Part shown: positions 17,369 to 26,890 of the stretch, one piece after another
Numbering within the stretch: the stretch's first letter is position 1
How the letters are laid out: each line of letters begins with the position of its first letter
Assembly (NCBI RefSeq): GCF_000332195.1
Contig: NZ_KB235922.1
Coordinates: 6,297,322 to 6,361,321 of the forward strand
DNA from: Pleurocapsa sp. PCC 7319
Lineage (GTDB): Bacteria > Cyanobacteriota > Cyanobacteriia > Cyanobacteriales > Xenococcaceae
Reading direction: 5' to 3'
DNA length: 64,000 bases
Program-made: the position numbers and the translations under genes
Notes under the pieces: model-generated
Database searches by the model: none
What the model was told of the DNA's origin: nothing
Seen by the model: the letters and a program-made list of their open reading frames with translations, nothing else

Positions 17369-18508
17369 ATGGTAGCGATAAATAATGATGTTGAGGAGTC
17401 AATTTCCCTTGAATTAGCAGAACCAATAGATGCAGTTGGCAGGCTAGATATAGTAACTTCTCGATCAGCTTTTTTTGTTAGATATAACACTGGTACGGCT
17501 ACTTTAGTCAGCCCCAATAAAATTCTTACTGCGGCTCATATAATAGATCCCGATTTAGATGGTCAGATTGATGTTGAAGATCCCTCAGAATATTCATTTT
17601 TGCTAGGTGACGATTTAGACGATTTTGGAGAAGGTGCTGAACAGAATCTGCAAATTTCTCAGGTTAGTTTACATCCATCTTGGGTTGCCTCGGAAACTAA
17701 TAGAGTTCAGGAAATCGATGGCAAAGAGGTTATTAATTCTCAATACGATTTAGCTGTATTGACTTTAGAAACTAATGTTACTGATGTTCCCCCTATTCCT
17801 ATTGCGCCAAATATAGTTGAACTAGCAGATAGTGCTTCTTTATTAGGAAAAAAAGGAACTATTGTTGGCTATGGAAAATTTGGCAGTACCTCGGCAAATT
17901 CTGCTGGTGACGGTTCGCGCCGTGCTGCGGAGAACATTATTGATAGTGTTGAAAACGGATTAATTCGCTTTGATTATGATAGTCCTTATGAGTATCAACA
18001 AGATTTGGATACGGGAATAAATCATCCTAATTTGGATGGCTCTACGCCAGAATTGATACCCGTCCCCGATTCTTCACCAATTCCCATTCCTTTAGAAGGA
18101 GGAACTGGTCAAGGTGATAGTGGCGGTCCGTTGCTTGTTGCCTCGGATTTGGGAACTCCTGTTGTCGTGGGAGTTGCTAGTCAATTTATAGATACTGAGG
18201 TTATTATTTCTGCCTTATCAGGTTATGGATCGGTCTATGTATACTCAGCACTTAATGACCCAGCAACATTAGAATTTCTCGCTGCGGAAAATATAGTAAA
18301 TCTAGAACCTGCCATTGCAACTAGTGCGGTTGTTGGTAGTGATTTTGAAGCTGTTGACACAGAGTTAAGTGGCAATGATATTTCAGCAACAATCCCTAAT
18401 CTTGAATTCTCTGAAATTGATAGTAGTCCTTTAGAACAAGCTGATATTCTTATTGCTCAAGACGAGTTGAATTTAAGCCCAAATGATGACTCAATAGACT
18501 TTATCTAA
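17369..18508 (+). CDS. Trypsin-like serine protease, copy 2
   Basis: A 379-residue paralogue of the preceding gene, with the same triad motifs (ILTAAH; QYDLAVLTLET; GQGDSGGPLLV), the same Ca-loop-like DPDLDGQIDVED and the same acidic leader. The N-terminal two thirds differ at many positions from copy 1, but the last 267 bases are almost identical in the two genes. The start is taken at the ATG 12 bases after the GTG at 17357, because MVAINND aligns with MVAINNN of copy 1; GGAG lies just upstream. Again no signal peptide is present. The pair could be two isoforms with different specificity sharing a common tail. Confidence 0.85.
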   Translation: MVAINNDVEESISLELAEPIDAVGRLDIVTSRSAFFVRYNTGTATLVSPNKILTAAHIIDPDLDGQIDVEDPSEYSFLLGDDLDDFGEGAEQNLQISQVSLHPSWVASETNRVQEIDGKEVINSQYDLAVLTLETNVTDVPPIPIAPNIVELADSASLLGKKGTIVGYGKFGSTSANSAGDGSRRAAENIIDSVENGLIRFDYDSPYEYQQDLDTGINHPNLDGSTPELIPVPDSSPIPIPLEGGTGQGDSGGPLLVASDLGTPVVVGVASQFIDTEVIISALSGYGSVYVYSALNDPATLEFLAAENIVNLEPAIATSAVVGSDFEAVDTELSGNDISATIPNLEFSEIDSSPLEQADILIAQDELNLSPNDDSIDFI

Positions 18509-18565
18509 GGCAGAAGTGATCATGTAACTCCGAACTCCGAACTTTGAACTCCGAACTAAAATTAT

Positions 18566-19483
18566 CTACTGTTTTTCAGAGTTAGATTCTGTTCCTGACC
18601 ACTTAATCTTGTGAACACCATAGAACCGTTTCCAGAATTCGTCTCTTATCCAAGTTGGGAGAACTTTGTTCATGAGGAAGACTAAAATGTTGCCTCCTGT
18701 GGCTAAAATATAGCGAGGTTTGGGGTGAGGTTTAGAAATTACTTTAGCGATCGCTTTAGCTGTTTTTGCTGCACTCCAGCCTAGTAAATCGAGTTGAGCA
18801 TCAATGGCTTCAATATTTTTAAATATCGGAGCATAAGGAGTTTGGTCGTAGTTAGGGATAGTTTCTTGTACTTTTTGCCAAGCTACGCGAAAAAAGTCTG
18901 TAATAACTGGTCCTGGCTCGATAATACTAACCTGAATCTTAAAAGCTTTGAGTTCCATCCGCAGTACATCGCTAAGAGCTTCTAAAGCACATTTAGAACA
19001 GCTATACATCCCTGCTGCGGGGAAGGGCATTCTGCCCGCCAAAGAACTAACGTTAATAATTTTACCGCCACCCTGCGATCGCATTACAGGAATTAGAGCT
19101 TGAGTTAAAACGAAAGGAGCATGAAAGTTAACGGCTAGCTGTTCTTTGGCTGCTGCGGAAGGAATAAGTTCAACGGGTCCCATTAGCCCATAACCGGCAT
19201 TGTTAACCAAAACATCAACTCGTCCATAATGGGCGATGCTTTTCTCGGCTAAAGATTTTACCTGTTCCACTTGAGCTAAGTCGGTGGGGATTACTAAAAC
19301 ATCAGCATCATGTTTAAGGCATTTAGTTGCCACTGCCTCCAATTGCGATTGATTACGAGAAGCTAAAATGAGGCGAATACCAGTATATTGAATCGCTAAA
19401 GTTTCGGCTAAGGCTGCGCCGATGCCACTAGAAGCACCTGTAATTAAAATTACTTGTTTTGCTAGTGTGGTTTTTTGACTCAT
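18566..19483 (-). CDS. Short-chain dehydrogenase/reductase
   Basis: A 305-residue classical SDR. The cofactor site ILITGASSGIGAALAETL starts near residue 14, LVNNAGYGLMGPVE holds the NAG motif, and the catalytic elements are IINVSSLAG (Ser) and YSCSKCALE (Tyr-x-x-x-Lys). After the active site the protein has IEPGPVITDF, typical of SDRs that act on lipids or ketones. A C-terminal hydrophobic stretch (about residues 265-285, YILATGGNILVFLMNKVLP) may anchor it to a membrane. It is 10 bases from the downstream-read end of bciB and shares its direction, so the two may be cotranscribed. The substrate is unknown. Confidence 0.85.
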   Translation of the reverse strand: MSQKTTLAKQVILITGASSGIGAALAETLAIQYTGIRLILASRNQSQLEAVATKCLKHDADVLVIPTDLAQVEQVKSLAEKSIAHYGRVDVLVNNAGYGLMGPVELIPSAAAKEQLAVNFHAPFVLTQALIPVMRSQGGGKIINVSSLAGRMPFPAAGMYSCSKCALEALSDVLRMELKAFKIQVSIIEPGPVITDFFRVAWQKVQETIPNYDQTPYAPIFKNIEAIDAQLDLLGWSAAKTAKAIAKVISKPHPKPRYILATGGNILVFLMNKVLPTWIRDEFWKRFYGVHKIKWSGTESNSEKQ

Positions 19484-19493
19484 TCAACTAGAG

Positions 19494-20684
19494 CTATTCA
19501 GGTAGTTTATATTGTCCGACAATTTTTTGAGCATATTCAGGTACGTGCTGCTCTAGCTTCTGGGGATAGTTACGTTTTAAGTAAAGATAGTTGCGGGTAA
19601 AGTGAGAATCAATAGAAAAACGTGCATATTCTAATCCTTTGGGACCAATACGCTCGATGACTACTCCCATCATTTTGGCTGCCCACATGGGTAAGGTCAC
19701 GCCCTTGTCGTAAGCAGGAATACTCTGCTGTACTGCCTGTTGGCGATCGCCTTGAGACGCTACTGGTTGAGTGTTTAATTGGTCTCTTACCAAATCCAGC
19801 ATTTCTTTACCAGTTTCGTTGCGGACTACAATCCACTGCCAACCAAAAGGTGCACCCATGTAGCCAACTACTAAATCAGCGAGAGAATTAACGTAATCAA
19901 AGCAACTCATACAGGAAGGAGCAAACACATCTTTTAACTGATTGGTTTTTAAGCCAAAGAAAGGAACTTTTTCGATAGAGCCATCTTCATGTTTAAAGTG
20001 AATCCGAAAGTCCTGCATAAATTCGTAATGCACCACAGTTTCAGGAGATCTACTAGTAGTTTCCAGAAACTTCTGTAACCCTTCACGACTAACGTTATCG
20101 ACGCAGGGTGTACCCAATACATAGAGCTTTTCTAAGCCTAATTCCTGTTCTACAGCTCGCAATGCTTGTATTTGGCAGCCCACACCAATTACTAACAGGC
20201 GTTTCATCCCCGACTGTTCAATCTGTTCTAAGACATTTAAGTTAGGAGAAAGAGTAGGTTTATTCACCTTCGCAGCCAATACTTCTTCGGGTGTTCTAGC
20301 AATTACTGGCATAGGCTGAAAACGATCTTCAGCCGTGTTTTGGACGCATACTACTCCTTCTACCAAACCTTGTTCTAGCATTTCACAGGCGATCGTACTG
20401 ACAATTCCGGTCCACTGCGCACCTTCAATCGGCTTTTTCTTACGGGCAGCCATCATTTCTTGACTGACACCAAAATACCAATCATCTTCATTGTCTAAGT
20501 TACGGCTACGACCATGAGCGACTGTTTCTAATTCAGCTATTTGTTGATTGAGAAAAGCGCAAGCCTCTTTGACATAGTGAATATAGTAAGTGTCGCAAAG
20601 TCCACATTCACTGCACAATTCTTTAGCCGGGCGACGGCTGCCAGCTTTTAATGCCTTAGCTTTCTTGTGGGAAGAAACAGTCAT
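19494..20684 (-). CDS. bciB: Ferredoxin-dependent divinyl chlorophyllide 8-vinyl reductase (BciB type)
   Basis: Of 396 residues, this belongs to the coenzyme F420 hydrogenase beta-subunit (FrhB) family and matches the cyanobacterial BciB (slr1923 type), which reduces the 8-vinyl group of (proto)chlorophyllide with ferredoxin in chlorophyll synthesis. The N-terminal CSECGLCDTYYIHYVKEAC (residues about 22-40) and later cysteines (IGVGCQIQALRAVE, TPCVDNVSREGL, PSCMSCFDYVNSLADLV) are the expected [4Fe-4S] and flavin ligand regions. The 7-hydroxymethyl chlorophyll reductase of plants is a close relative, so a related tetrapyrrole role is the main alternative. A basic N-terminal stretch precedes the domain. 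Confidence 0.85.
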   Translation of the reverse strand: MTVSSHKKAKALKAGSRRPAKELCSECGLCDTYYIHYVKEACAFLNQQIAELETVAHGRSRNLDNEDDWYFGVSQEMMAARKKKPIEGAQWTGIVSTIACEMLEQGLVEGVVCVQNTAEDRFQPMPVIARTPEEVLAAKVNKPTLSPNLNVLEQIEQSGMKRLLVIGVGCQIQALRAVEQELGLEKLYVLGTPCVDNVSREGLQKFLETTSRSPETVVHYEFMQDFRIHFKHEDGSIEKVPFFGLKTNQLKDVFAPSCMSCFDYVNSLADLVVGYMGAPFGWQWIVVRNETGKEMLDLVRDQLNTQPVASQGDRQQAVQQSIPAYDKGVTLPMWAAKMMGVVIERIGPKGLEYARFSIDSHFTRNYLYLKRNYPQKLEQHVPEYAQKIVGQYKLPE

Positions 20685-20984
20685 ATATAAAAAAAATTTA
20701 TTATTGCAATTAGGTAATAACAGTCAGATTAAGACAAGAACCATTAGCATTACAAGACTTGCAAAGTTTTGTAATGAAAAAAACAGCCATAAATTATGGT
20801 GATCTCAAAAAAAATTGATGACAGGTTAAAAATTGCCACAATAGTATTTTTTTTGGCTAATTTCTCCGGCAAAATGTGAAGATATATTAATATACCAGAG
20901 TATAGATGTTTATCAGGAATATTGAATAATTGGTAGCCCAATTTTAAATTTATTTACAATCGATATCTCTGTGATAGTATCTGG

Positions 20985-22133
20985 GTGATTCAGCAGGAAT
21001 GTAAAAATTCAGACCTACTGTATCAATTTTATTGGTGGAGGAGTTTATCTAGTATAGTGCAATCAAATTTTTCTCAGCAACAGCAAAATGGCGGAGCTAG
21101 GAACCTTTCTAAACCTCTGAAGATTGGGGTGATTGGGGTAGGGAATATGGGACAACATCATGCTCGTATTCTCAGTTTGCTTAAAGATATTGAGTTGGTA
21201 GGAGTATCTGATGCCAATTTGGCAAGAGGTATCGAAATCGCCAGCCAATATCAAACTCATTTCTATGAAAATTACCAAGAATTATTACCTCATATAGATG
21301 CAGTCTGTATTGCTGTTCCCACAAAAATTCATCATCAGGTAGGAGTTGATTGCCTTAAAGCTGGCGTTCATACTTTAATTGAAAAACCGATAGCTGCTTC
21401 CATTGCTGAAGCAGAATCATTGGTCAATTTAGCTGCCGAAACTGGTTGTATTTTGCAGGTAGGTCATATTGAAAGATTTAATCCTGCATTTCAGGAATTA
21501 AGCAAAGTTATCCAGACCGAAAATATCCTCGCCCTGGAAGCACGTCGTCAAAGTCCCTACTCTAATCGAGCTAATGATGTTTCAGTCGTCTTAGATTTAA
21601 TGATTCACGACATCGATTTGTTGTTGGAGTTGTCTGCTTCACCAGTAGTTAAGCTAACTGCTAGTGGTAGTACGTCCAGTGATTCGGGCAATTTGGATTA
21701 TGTGACTGCTACTCTGGGTTTTGCCAGCGGAGTAGTAGCAACTCTCACTGCTTCCAAAGTTACTCATCGTAAGATTCGTTGTCTGGCGGCACATTGCCAA
21801 AATTCCTTAATTGAGACTGATTTTCTCAAAAATGAAATTTTAATTCATCGTCATCAACAGCAAAACTTGCAGCCGGAACAAAAGCCAATGCTATATAGAC
21901 AAGATGGTATTACAGAAAAGGTTTATACCAGCAATGTCGAACCAATATATGCTGAAATTGAGCATTTTGTGAGCTGTATTAGTGGTGGGGAACGCCCTTC
22001 TGTTGGTGGAGAACAAGCCCTCAAGGCACTGCGTTTGGCCAGCTTAGTTGAGCAAATGGCATTAGATGGTCAAATTTGGCATTCATTAGAAGAGCAGCAA
22101 AAAATTGATTCCCCTGCTATCTCAATTTCTTAA
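20985..22133 (+). CDS. Gfo/Idh/MocA family oxidoreductase
   Basis: A 382-residue NAD(P)-dependent oxidoreductase of the Gfo/Idh/MocA superfamily. The dinucleotide motif is IGVIGVGNMGQHHARIL (G-x-G-x-x-G, about residue 48), followed by the conserved C-A-V-P-T segment and HTLIEKPIAAS (about residue 133; catalytic EKP), and VLDLMIHDIDLLLEL. The N-terminal 45 residues before the fold look unfolded and poorly conserved. The listed start is GTG; another GTG at 21057 (VQSNFSQQQQ) is just as plausible, so the N-terminus is uncertain. Such enzymes often act on sugars in cell-surface polysaccharide routes. The gene stands alone on this strand. Confidence 0.8.
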   Translation: MIQQECKNSDLLYQFYWWRSLSSIVQSNFSQQQQNGGARNLSKPLKIGVIGVGNMGQHHARILSLLKDIELVGVSDANLARGIEIASQYQTHFYENYQELLPHIDAVCIAVPTKIHHQVGVDCLKAGVHTLIEKPIAASIAEAESLVNLAAETGCILQVGHIERFNPAFQELSKVIQTENILALEARRQSPYSNRANDVSVVLDLMIHDIDLLLELSASPVVKLTASGSTSSDSGNLDYVTATLGFASGVVATLTASKVTHRKIRCLAAHCQNSLIETDFLKNEILIHRHQQQNLQPEQKPMLYRQDGITEKVYTSNVEPIYAEIEHFVSCISGGERPSVGGEQALKALRLASLVEQMALDGQIWHSLEEQQKIDSPAISIS

Positions 22134-22307
22134 GTGTATAAATTTAATTGCAGTTTAAGCATTTAATAAATTCTTAAACTGCATAGTAACCGTTGACTTG
22201 GTATTTAAATTGACAAAAAAAATTTTCCTTAAGTACAAGAATAATTTGACTACAGAGCTAATTTAATCTGTATTTGAGTTTTATTTTAGGTGTGAGGAAA
22301 ATTTAAC

Positions 22308-24008
22308 ATGATTAAGATCAAGCACCCCGCTTTGATCGGTACCGTAGCATTATTGCACACAGTTTTGTTTTCTGGTAATTCTACCGTCTCGGCTCAAGAG
22401 GTTGATCTATCTAATCCAGATGCGATCGCCAATTATGCAGATTTAGCCGATCCCCTACAGAGTGATGCCAATGTCGAGAGTTCAGCTGACAATTCTCTGG
22501 GTCAGGTTACTAACGTAAATCAATTACGAGATGTTGCTCCCACAGATTGGGCTTATGAGGCTTTAAGGAGTTTAGTAGATCGTTATGGCTGTATTGCTGG
22601 TTTTCCCAACCAAACCTATCGAGGTAGTCAAGCCCTAACACGATATGAATTTGCAGCAGGTTTGAATAGCTGTTTGAATCAAATCGAGCGTCTGATAGCC
22701 TCCAGCGAATCTGTGAGTCAGGAAGATTTAGATGCTATACAACGATTGACTCAGGAATTTGAGGCAGAATTAGCTACTCTAGGGGGGAAAGTTGACGAGC
22801 TGGAAAGCCGAACAGCTTTTCTCGAAGATAATCAGTTTTCGACAACTACCCAACTTCAAGGAGAAGTGGTGTTCAACTTGGCAGAAGCTTTTGGGGATGA
22901 CATAGACTCAGAAACAACTTTCAGCGAAAGAGTCCGTCTCCAGCTAGTTAGTAGTTTTACAGGTAAAGATAAGCTATTTACTCGTTTAACTACCGGAAAT
23001 ATTGGCAATTCTTTCCAGGATGAAACAGGTACGCGGGAAGGTCGCTTTGCCTTTGATGGTCCTGGCGATAATAGTATTACTATTGACCGTCTCCACTACA
23101 ATTTTCCATTACTTAATGACAATCTGAAGGTCACTGCCATGGCAGGCTTGGCTGCTCATCACTTCTATGCTGAAACCTTCAACTCCGGTTTAGACGTTGG
23201 TGGTGGTGCTAATGGTGCGTTAACTCGTTTTGGTGAGCGTAACCCTATATATCGTCAGGGAATTGCCAATTCATCCGCTGGTATTGGTGCGACTTATTCC
23301 TTTGGAGACTTTGTAGAAGTTTCTGGGGGATACATCTCTCCTACTGCATCCGATCCTAATGATGCTAACGGTCTTTTTAACGGTAGTTTCTCTGCTCTGG
23401 GTCAAATCGCTGTTACTCCCATTGAACCTCTGAAAATTGGTTTTACCTATGTTCGAGGTTATGATAACGAGCAAGCGGGACTGGATGATGCCGGAGATCC
23501 TGCTGGATTTCGCGGTTCTTTCTTATGGGGTGCTACTGGTACTAACTTTGCCAATTTCCGAGGCGTAGGTGTTACGAATGAACCGATAGCAACAAACTCT
23601 TTTGGTGCGCAATTCCAGTTTGATATTACCCCAACAATTAGTGTTCGTGGCTGGGGTGGCTTTACTGATGCCAACATTATCAATAGCGGTGGTAATGATG
23701 ATAATGGCGATGCCGATATTTGGAACTACGCTGGTGCATTGGTAGTATCAGACCTGATCAAAGAAGGTAGTATGGCAGCCTTAATTGTTGGTGCTGAACC
23801 CTATTTAACATCAATTGATGCTGATGGTGATGGTAACGATGAAACTATTACTAATGATGTTCCTATTCACCTTGAAGCTTTATATAAGTATCAGCTAAAC
23901 GATAACATTTCGATCACTCCTGGTCTTATTTGGCTTGCTACTCCCAACCAAGATAGCAACAATGATGATATCTTTATCGGTGCTTTGAGAACTACATTTA
24001 CTTTCTAG
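22308..24008 (+). CDS. SLH-domain iron-uptake-type outer membrane porin
   Basis: A 566-residue outer membrane protein with a signal peptide (residues 1-30, ending STVSAQ), a surface-layer-homology domain (LRDVAPTDWAYEALRSLVDR to ALTRYEFAAGLN, about residues 73-125), a coiled-coil segment (about 130-175) and a C-terminal carbohydrate-selective porin-type beta barrel ending in an aromatic residue (TTFTF). This is the cyanobacterial Som/iron uptake porin family (Slr1841-like). The SLH domain anchors the barrel to peptidoglycan-linked polysaccharide. A paralogue with the same layout is at 58295. ATG start; the transcript ends at a good hairpin near 24059. Confidence 0.9.
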   Translation: MIKIKHPALIGTVALLHTVLFSGNSTVSAQEVDLSNPDAIANYADLADPLQSDANVESSADNSLGQVTNVNQLRDVAPTDWAYEALRSLVDRYGCIAGFPNQTYRGSQALTRYEFAAGLNSCLNQIERLIASSESVSQEDLDAIQRLTQEFEAELATLGGKVDELESRTAFLEDNQFSTTTQLQGEVVFNLAEAFGDDIDSETTFSERVRLQLVSSFTGKDKLFTRLTTGNIGNSFQDETGTREGRFAFDGPGDNSITIDRLHYNFPLLNDNLKVTAMAGLAAHHFYAETFNSGLDVGGGANGALTRFGERNPIYRQGIANSSAGIGATYSFGDFVEVSGGYISPTASDPNDANGLFNGSFSALGQIAVTPIEPLKIGFTYVRGYDNEQAGLDDAGDPAGFRGSFLWGATGTNFANFRGVGVTNEPIATNSFGAQFQFDITPTISVRGWGGFTDANIINSGGNDDNGDADIWNYAGALVVSDLIKEGSMAALIVGAEPYLTSIDADGDGNDETITNDVPIHLEALYKYQLNDNISITPGLIWLATPNQDSNNDDIFIGALRTTFTF

Positions 24009-24058
24009 AATTTGCGAAACCGTTTGGTAGGGCAATAATCAAACGAAAAATAATTTGA

Positions 24059-24104
24059 GGGTTAAAGACTGAGTATATTCAAGCTCGGCTTTAATCCTTT
24101 TTTT
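24059..24104 (+). terminator. Rho-independent terminator of the porin gene
   Basis: GGGTTAAAG at 24059-24067 pairs with CTTTAATCC at 24089-24097 across a 21-base loop, and a run of seven T follows at 24098. It lies 50 bases after the porin stop. Confidence 0.75.
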
Positions 24105-24116
24105 GTCTCACCTTTA

Positions 24117-24159
24117 ACTAGCTATTAGCTATTAGCCGTTAGCTCTTAGCTAATAGCTG
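24117..24159. repeat. TTAGCTA-type heptamer tract
   Basis: A run of degenerate seven-base units (CTATTAG/CCGTTAG/CTCTTAG) sits between the terminator and the NADH dehydrogenase gene. Related tracts occur at 33171-33214, 45716-45774 and 62411-62510. Confidence 0.6.
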
Positions 24160-24249
24160 ACCGCGAAGCGGTTTTAAAATTCAGACTTAGCTAGAATTAA
24201 CATAAGTTAATCAAAATAGTCGGCTCGTTGGTGCGAGCTCTACATTCTT

Positions 24250-25440
24250 ATGAGCGAAAAATCCCGTATTTGTATCATTGGCGGAGGCTTTGGTGGGTTG
24301 TATACTGCTTTGCGTCTTAGCGAATTTCCTTGGGAAAGCGAACAAAAACCAGAAATAACTTTAATTGATAAAAGCGATCGCTTTTTGTTTTCGCCCTTGC
24401 TATATGAACTAGTTACCGAAGAGATGCAAAGTTGGGAAATCGCTCCCCCGTTTGCTGAACTATTGACAAATACAGGTATTATTTTTCATCAAGGCTGCGT
24501 TACTGATATTAATATTGAAGCCAAACAAGTCACCGTAAAGGACAAGGGAATAATTGAGTACGATAAATTAGTTCTCTCAACGGGAGGTAAAACTCCTGTA
24601 GACATTGTGACTGGAGCCAAAGAATATGCTATTCCTTTTCGTTCTCTTGATGATGCCTATCGTCTTCAGGAGGAATTAAGACTACTAGAAGAGGCAAACC
24701 CAGATAAGATTAGGGTGGCAGTAGTTGGTGGGGGCTATAGTGGAGTAGAGTTAGCCTGCAAACTAGCAGATCGTTTGGGTGAAAAGGGCAGAATTCGAAT
24801 TATAGACCGTGGCGATCAAATTCTGAAAGATAGTTCGGATTTTAATCGGGAAACCGCGATCAAAGCTTTAGAGAAAAATCACATTTGGCAGGATTTAGAA
24901 ACAGAAGTCGCCCAAGTTGATGCTGATAGTATTTCCCTCGTCTACAAAGGACAAACCGATACAATCCCTGTTGATTTGGTGTTGTGGACAGTGGGTAATC
25001 AAGTACCAGAGTTGATCACAAAGCTTCCTCTAGAGCAGAATGACCGGGGATTACTCGAAATTGAGCCTACCCTACAAGTAAAAGGTCGGGAGGATATCTA
25101 TGCCCTTGGAGATGTGGCAGACTGTTACGATACTGACGGAAAATTACTTCCCGCTACGGCACAAGTAGCTTTTCAGCAGTCTGACTATTGTGCCTGGAAC
25201 CTCTGGGCAGATGCGACTAATCGCCCTTTATTATCCTTTCGTTATCAGCCTTTGGGAGAAATGATGACTTTGGGAATAGACAATGCCACTATTAATGGTT
25301 TAGGTCTCAAATTAGATGGACCCTTCGCCTATGTCGCTCGTCGATTAATTTATCTCTATCGTCTGCCAACTTTGAAACATCAGCTCACGGTAGGACTAAA
25401 CTGGATTACACAACCCATAGTTGAGTTGTTGTCGTCTTAG
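24250..25440 (+). CDS. Type II NADH dehydrogenase-like FAD/NAD(P) oxidoreductase
   Basis: A 396-residue two-Rossmann-fold flavoprotein. The FAD site CIIGGGFGGLYTALRL starts at residue 8, and the second dinucleotide site VAVVGGGYSGVELACKL is near residue 157, with the closing GD motif in YALGDVADC near residue 285. This architecture is that of NDH-2, which passes electrons from NAD(P)H to quinones without pumping protons. Length and relatedness resemble cyanobacterial NdbB, whose Synechocystis version is linked to phylloquinone synthesis, but I do not assign that symbol from sequence alone. The C-terminal amphipathic part (RRLIYLYRLPTLKHQLTVGL) fits peripheral membrane attachment. Confidence 0.85.
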   Translation: MSEKSRICIIGGGFGGLYTALRLSEFPWESEQKPEITLIDKSDRFLFSPLLYELVTEEMQSWEIAPPFAELLTNTGIIFHQGCVTDINIEAKQVTVKDKGIIEYDKLVLSTGGKTPVDIVTGAKEYAIPFRSLDDAYRLQEELRLLEEANPDKIRVAVVGGGYSGVELACKLADRLGEKGRIRIIDRGDQILKDSSDFNRETAIKALEKNHIWQDLETEVAQVDADSISLVYKGQTDTIPVDLVLWTVGNQVPELITKLPLEQNDRGLLEIEPTLQVKGREDIYALGDVADCYDTDGKLLPATAQVAFQQSDYCAWNLWADATNRPLLSFRYQPLGEMMTLGIDNATINGLGLKLDGPFAYVARRLIYLYRLPTLKHQLTVGLNWITQPIVELLSS

Positions 25441-25586
25441 GTGGAGTCTTTGAGTTGACTAAGACAGAAATAAAAGTATTTTATATTACAATTACTTCGA
25501 TTAGTAGTATACTTTGTTGACGGGAATAGTGTTTTACCTCTCTAATCCTTAATCTCAAAAATACATTAAATTTGCACAGATATTTT

Positions 25587-26888
25587 ATGTCCCACGTTTA
25601 TCAGTCTGATGCCAAATTTTTACCACCACAGCAAAATCCTTTGCTTACTCGTTTGATTCAAAGTATTTTCTATATAGTCGTATACTTTGTTTATCGAATT
25701 AGGATCGTCGTTGATGATCGCGATGTTGCCAAGTTAAAGGCGATCGCCGATCAGCGAGTAGTTTATCTGCCTAATCATTCCACGTTGGATGATGGACTAG
25801 TGGTATTTCTCTTGTCAGCACGTCTAGGTCAACTCTTTCATTATGTTGTAGCTTACGAAGCTTTTCAGGGTTTAGTTGGAAAATTAATGCAAACGGTAGG
25901 AGCCTACTCAATTCGGCGAGGAGTTGGCGATCGCCAAAGCATTATGCAAACCTTAAAAATACTTCAACAACCCCAATGTAAGCTGGTCATTTTTCCCGAA
26001 GGAGGTTGTTCCTATCAAAATGATACAGTGATGCCTTTTAGGTCAGGAGCGGTAGAGCTATCTTTTAAAGCGCTCAAGAAACTATACCAACATGAAAGTA
26101 AGATCCCCGATTTTTATCTAGTCCCTGTCAGCTTAAAATACCAATACCCTGATGCCACAGATGATCAAATAGATCGGGCTCTAAGTCGTTTAGAAGTTGC
26201 TTTGGCACTGAAGACTACGGAAGATGATTTATATTTACGGTTGCGAGCCATATCAGCTAGGGTATTAACCAATATCGAAACTGAATATCATCTAACTCCC
26301 GTGGTAGAAGCAGACTGGAATCAGCGAATTCGTTTTCTGAGAAAGCACCTGTTGAATTATTGCGAAGAAAAACTACAAATAGTTCCTGTTACCGAATATC
26401 CAGATCGAGAAAGAGTCTACAAAATTCAATCAGTTTTAGCTGCCATTCCAGAATCAGCTAAACAAGGAGAAATAGATTATGAGCATATTTATCAAACTAC
26501 GGTTCGCCTACTTAATTTTGATGCCATTTATGATGGTTACGTTGCTGCTAAACCAACGCCAGAAAGGTTTTTTGCTACTTTAGATAGACTGGAGCGAGAA
26601 GTATTTCAAATTGATCGACCCAAATTTAAAGGGCAACGAAGAGTCGTAGTCAAAATAGGTACGCCCATTAATCTCAAAGAATATTGGTCAGACTATCAAA
26701 GCGATAGCCTCTGGCGGTGGGCGGAGCCCAATCGCGGAGCCTGGACGGAGTCCAATCGCTTTGCCAACCATCAGGATAATCGCAATTGCGTTCAGCAACT
26801 TGATCAAAGACCGATAATTGATACTATTACTCAAGCCCTACAACAGGAAGTTCAAGTCTCTTTAATTGACAATAATACATACCATTAA
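25587..26888 (+). CDS. PlsC-domain acyltransferase with insertion-bearing C-terminus
   Basis: From the ATG at 25587 the protein has 433 residues. The 1-acyl-glycerol-3-phosphate acyltransferase motifs are present: LPNHSTLDD (motif I, NHxxxxD), the VGAYSIRRG block, and VIFPEGGCSYQ (motif III, EGG). A hydrophobic stretch (about residues 22-40) precedes them. The C-terminal 200 residues form an additional region, and within it, at 26716-26770, there is a sequence of GC-rich, internally repeated character coding for WAEPNRGAWTESNR. It is in frame but unlike the rest in base use. It abuts the HAD gene with a 2-base gap. Phospholipid synthesis is the likely role. Confidence 0.8.
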   Translation: MSHVYQSDAKFLPPQQNPLLTRLIQSIFYIVVYFVYRIRIVVDDRDVAKLKAIADQRVVYLPNHSTLDDGLVVFLLSARLGQLFHYVVAYEAFQGLVGKLMQTVGAYSIRRGVGDRQSIMQTLKILQQPQCKLVIFPEGGCSYQNDTVMPFRSGAVELSFKALKKLYQHESKIPDFYLVPVSLKYQYPDATDDQIDRALSRLEVALALKTTEDDLYLRLRAISARVLTNIETEYHLTPVVEADWNQRIRFLRKHLLNYCEEKLQIVPVTEYPDRERVYKIQSVLAAIPESAKQGEIDYEHIYQTTVRLLNFDAIYDGYVAAKPTPERFFATLDRLEREVFQIDRPKFKGQRRVVVKIGTPINLKEYWSDYQSDSLWRWAEPNRGAWTESNRFANHQDNRNCVQQLDQRPIIDTITQALQQEVQVSLIDNNTYH

Positions 26889-26890
26889 TA

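Noticed and set aside
20685-20984. The 300-base AT-rich spacer before the Gfo/Idh/MocA gene includes a minus-strand ORF of 63 residues.
   Set aside because: The ORF is AT-driven with no domain, and it overlaps the probable promoter region of bciB.
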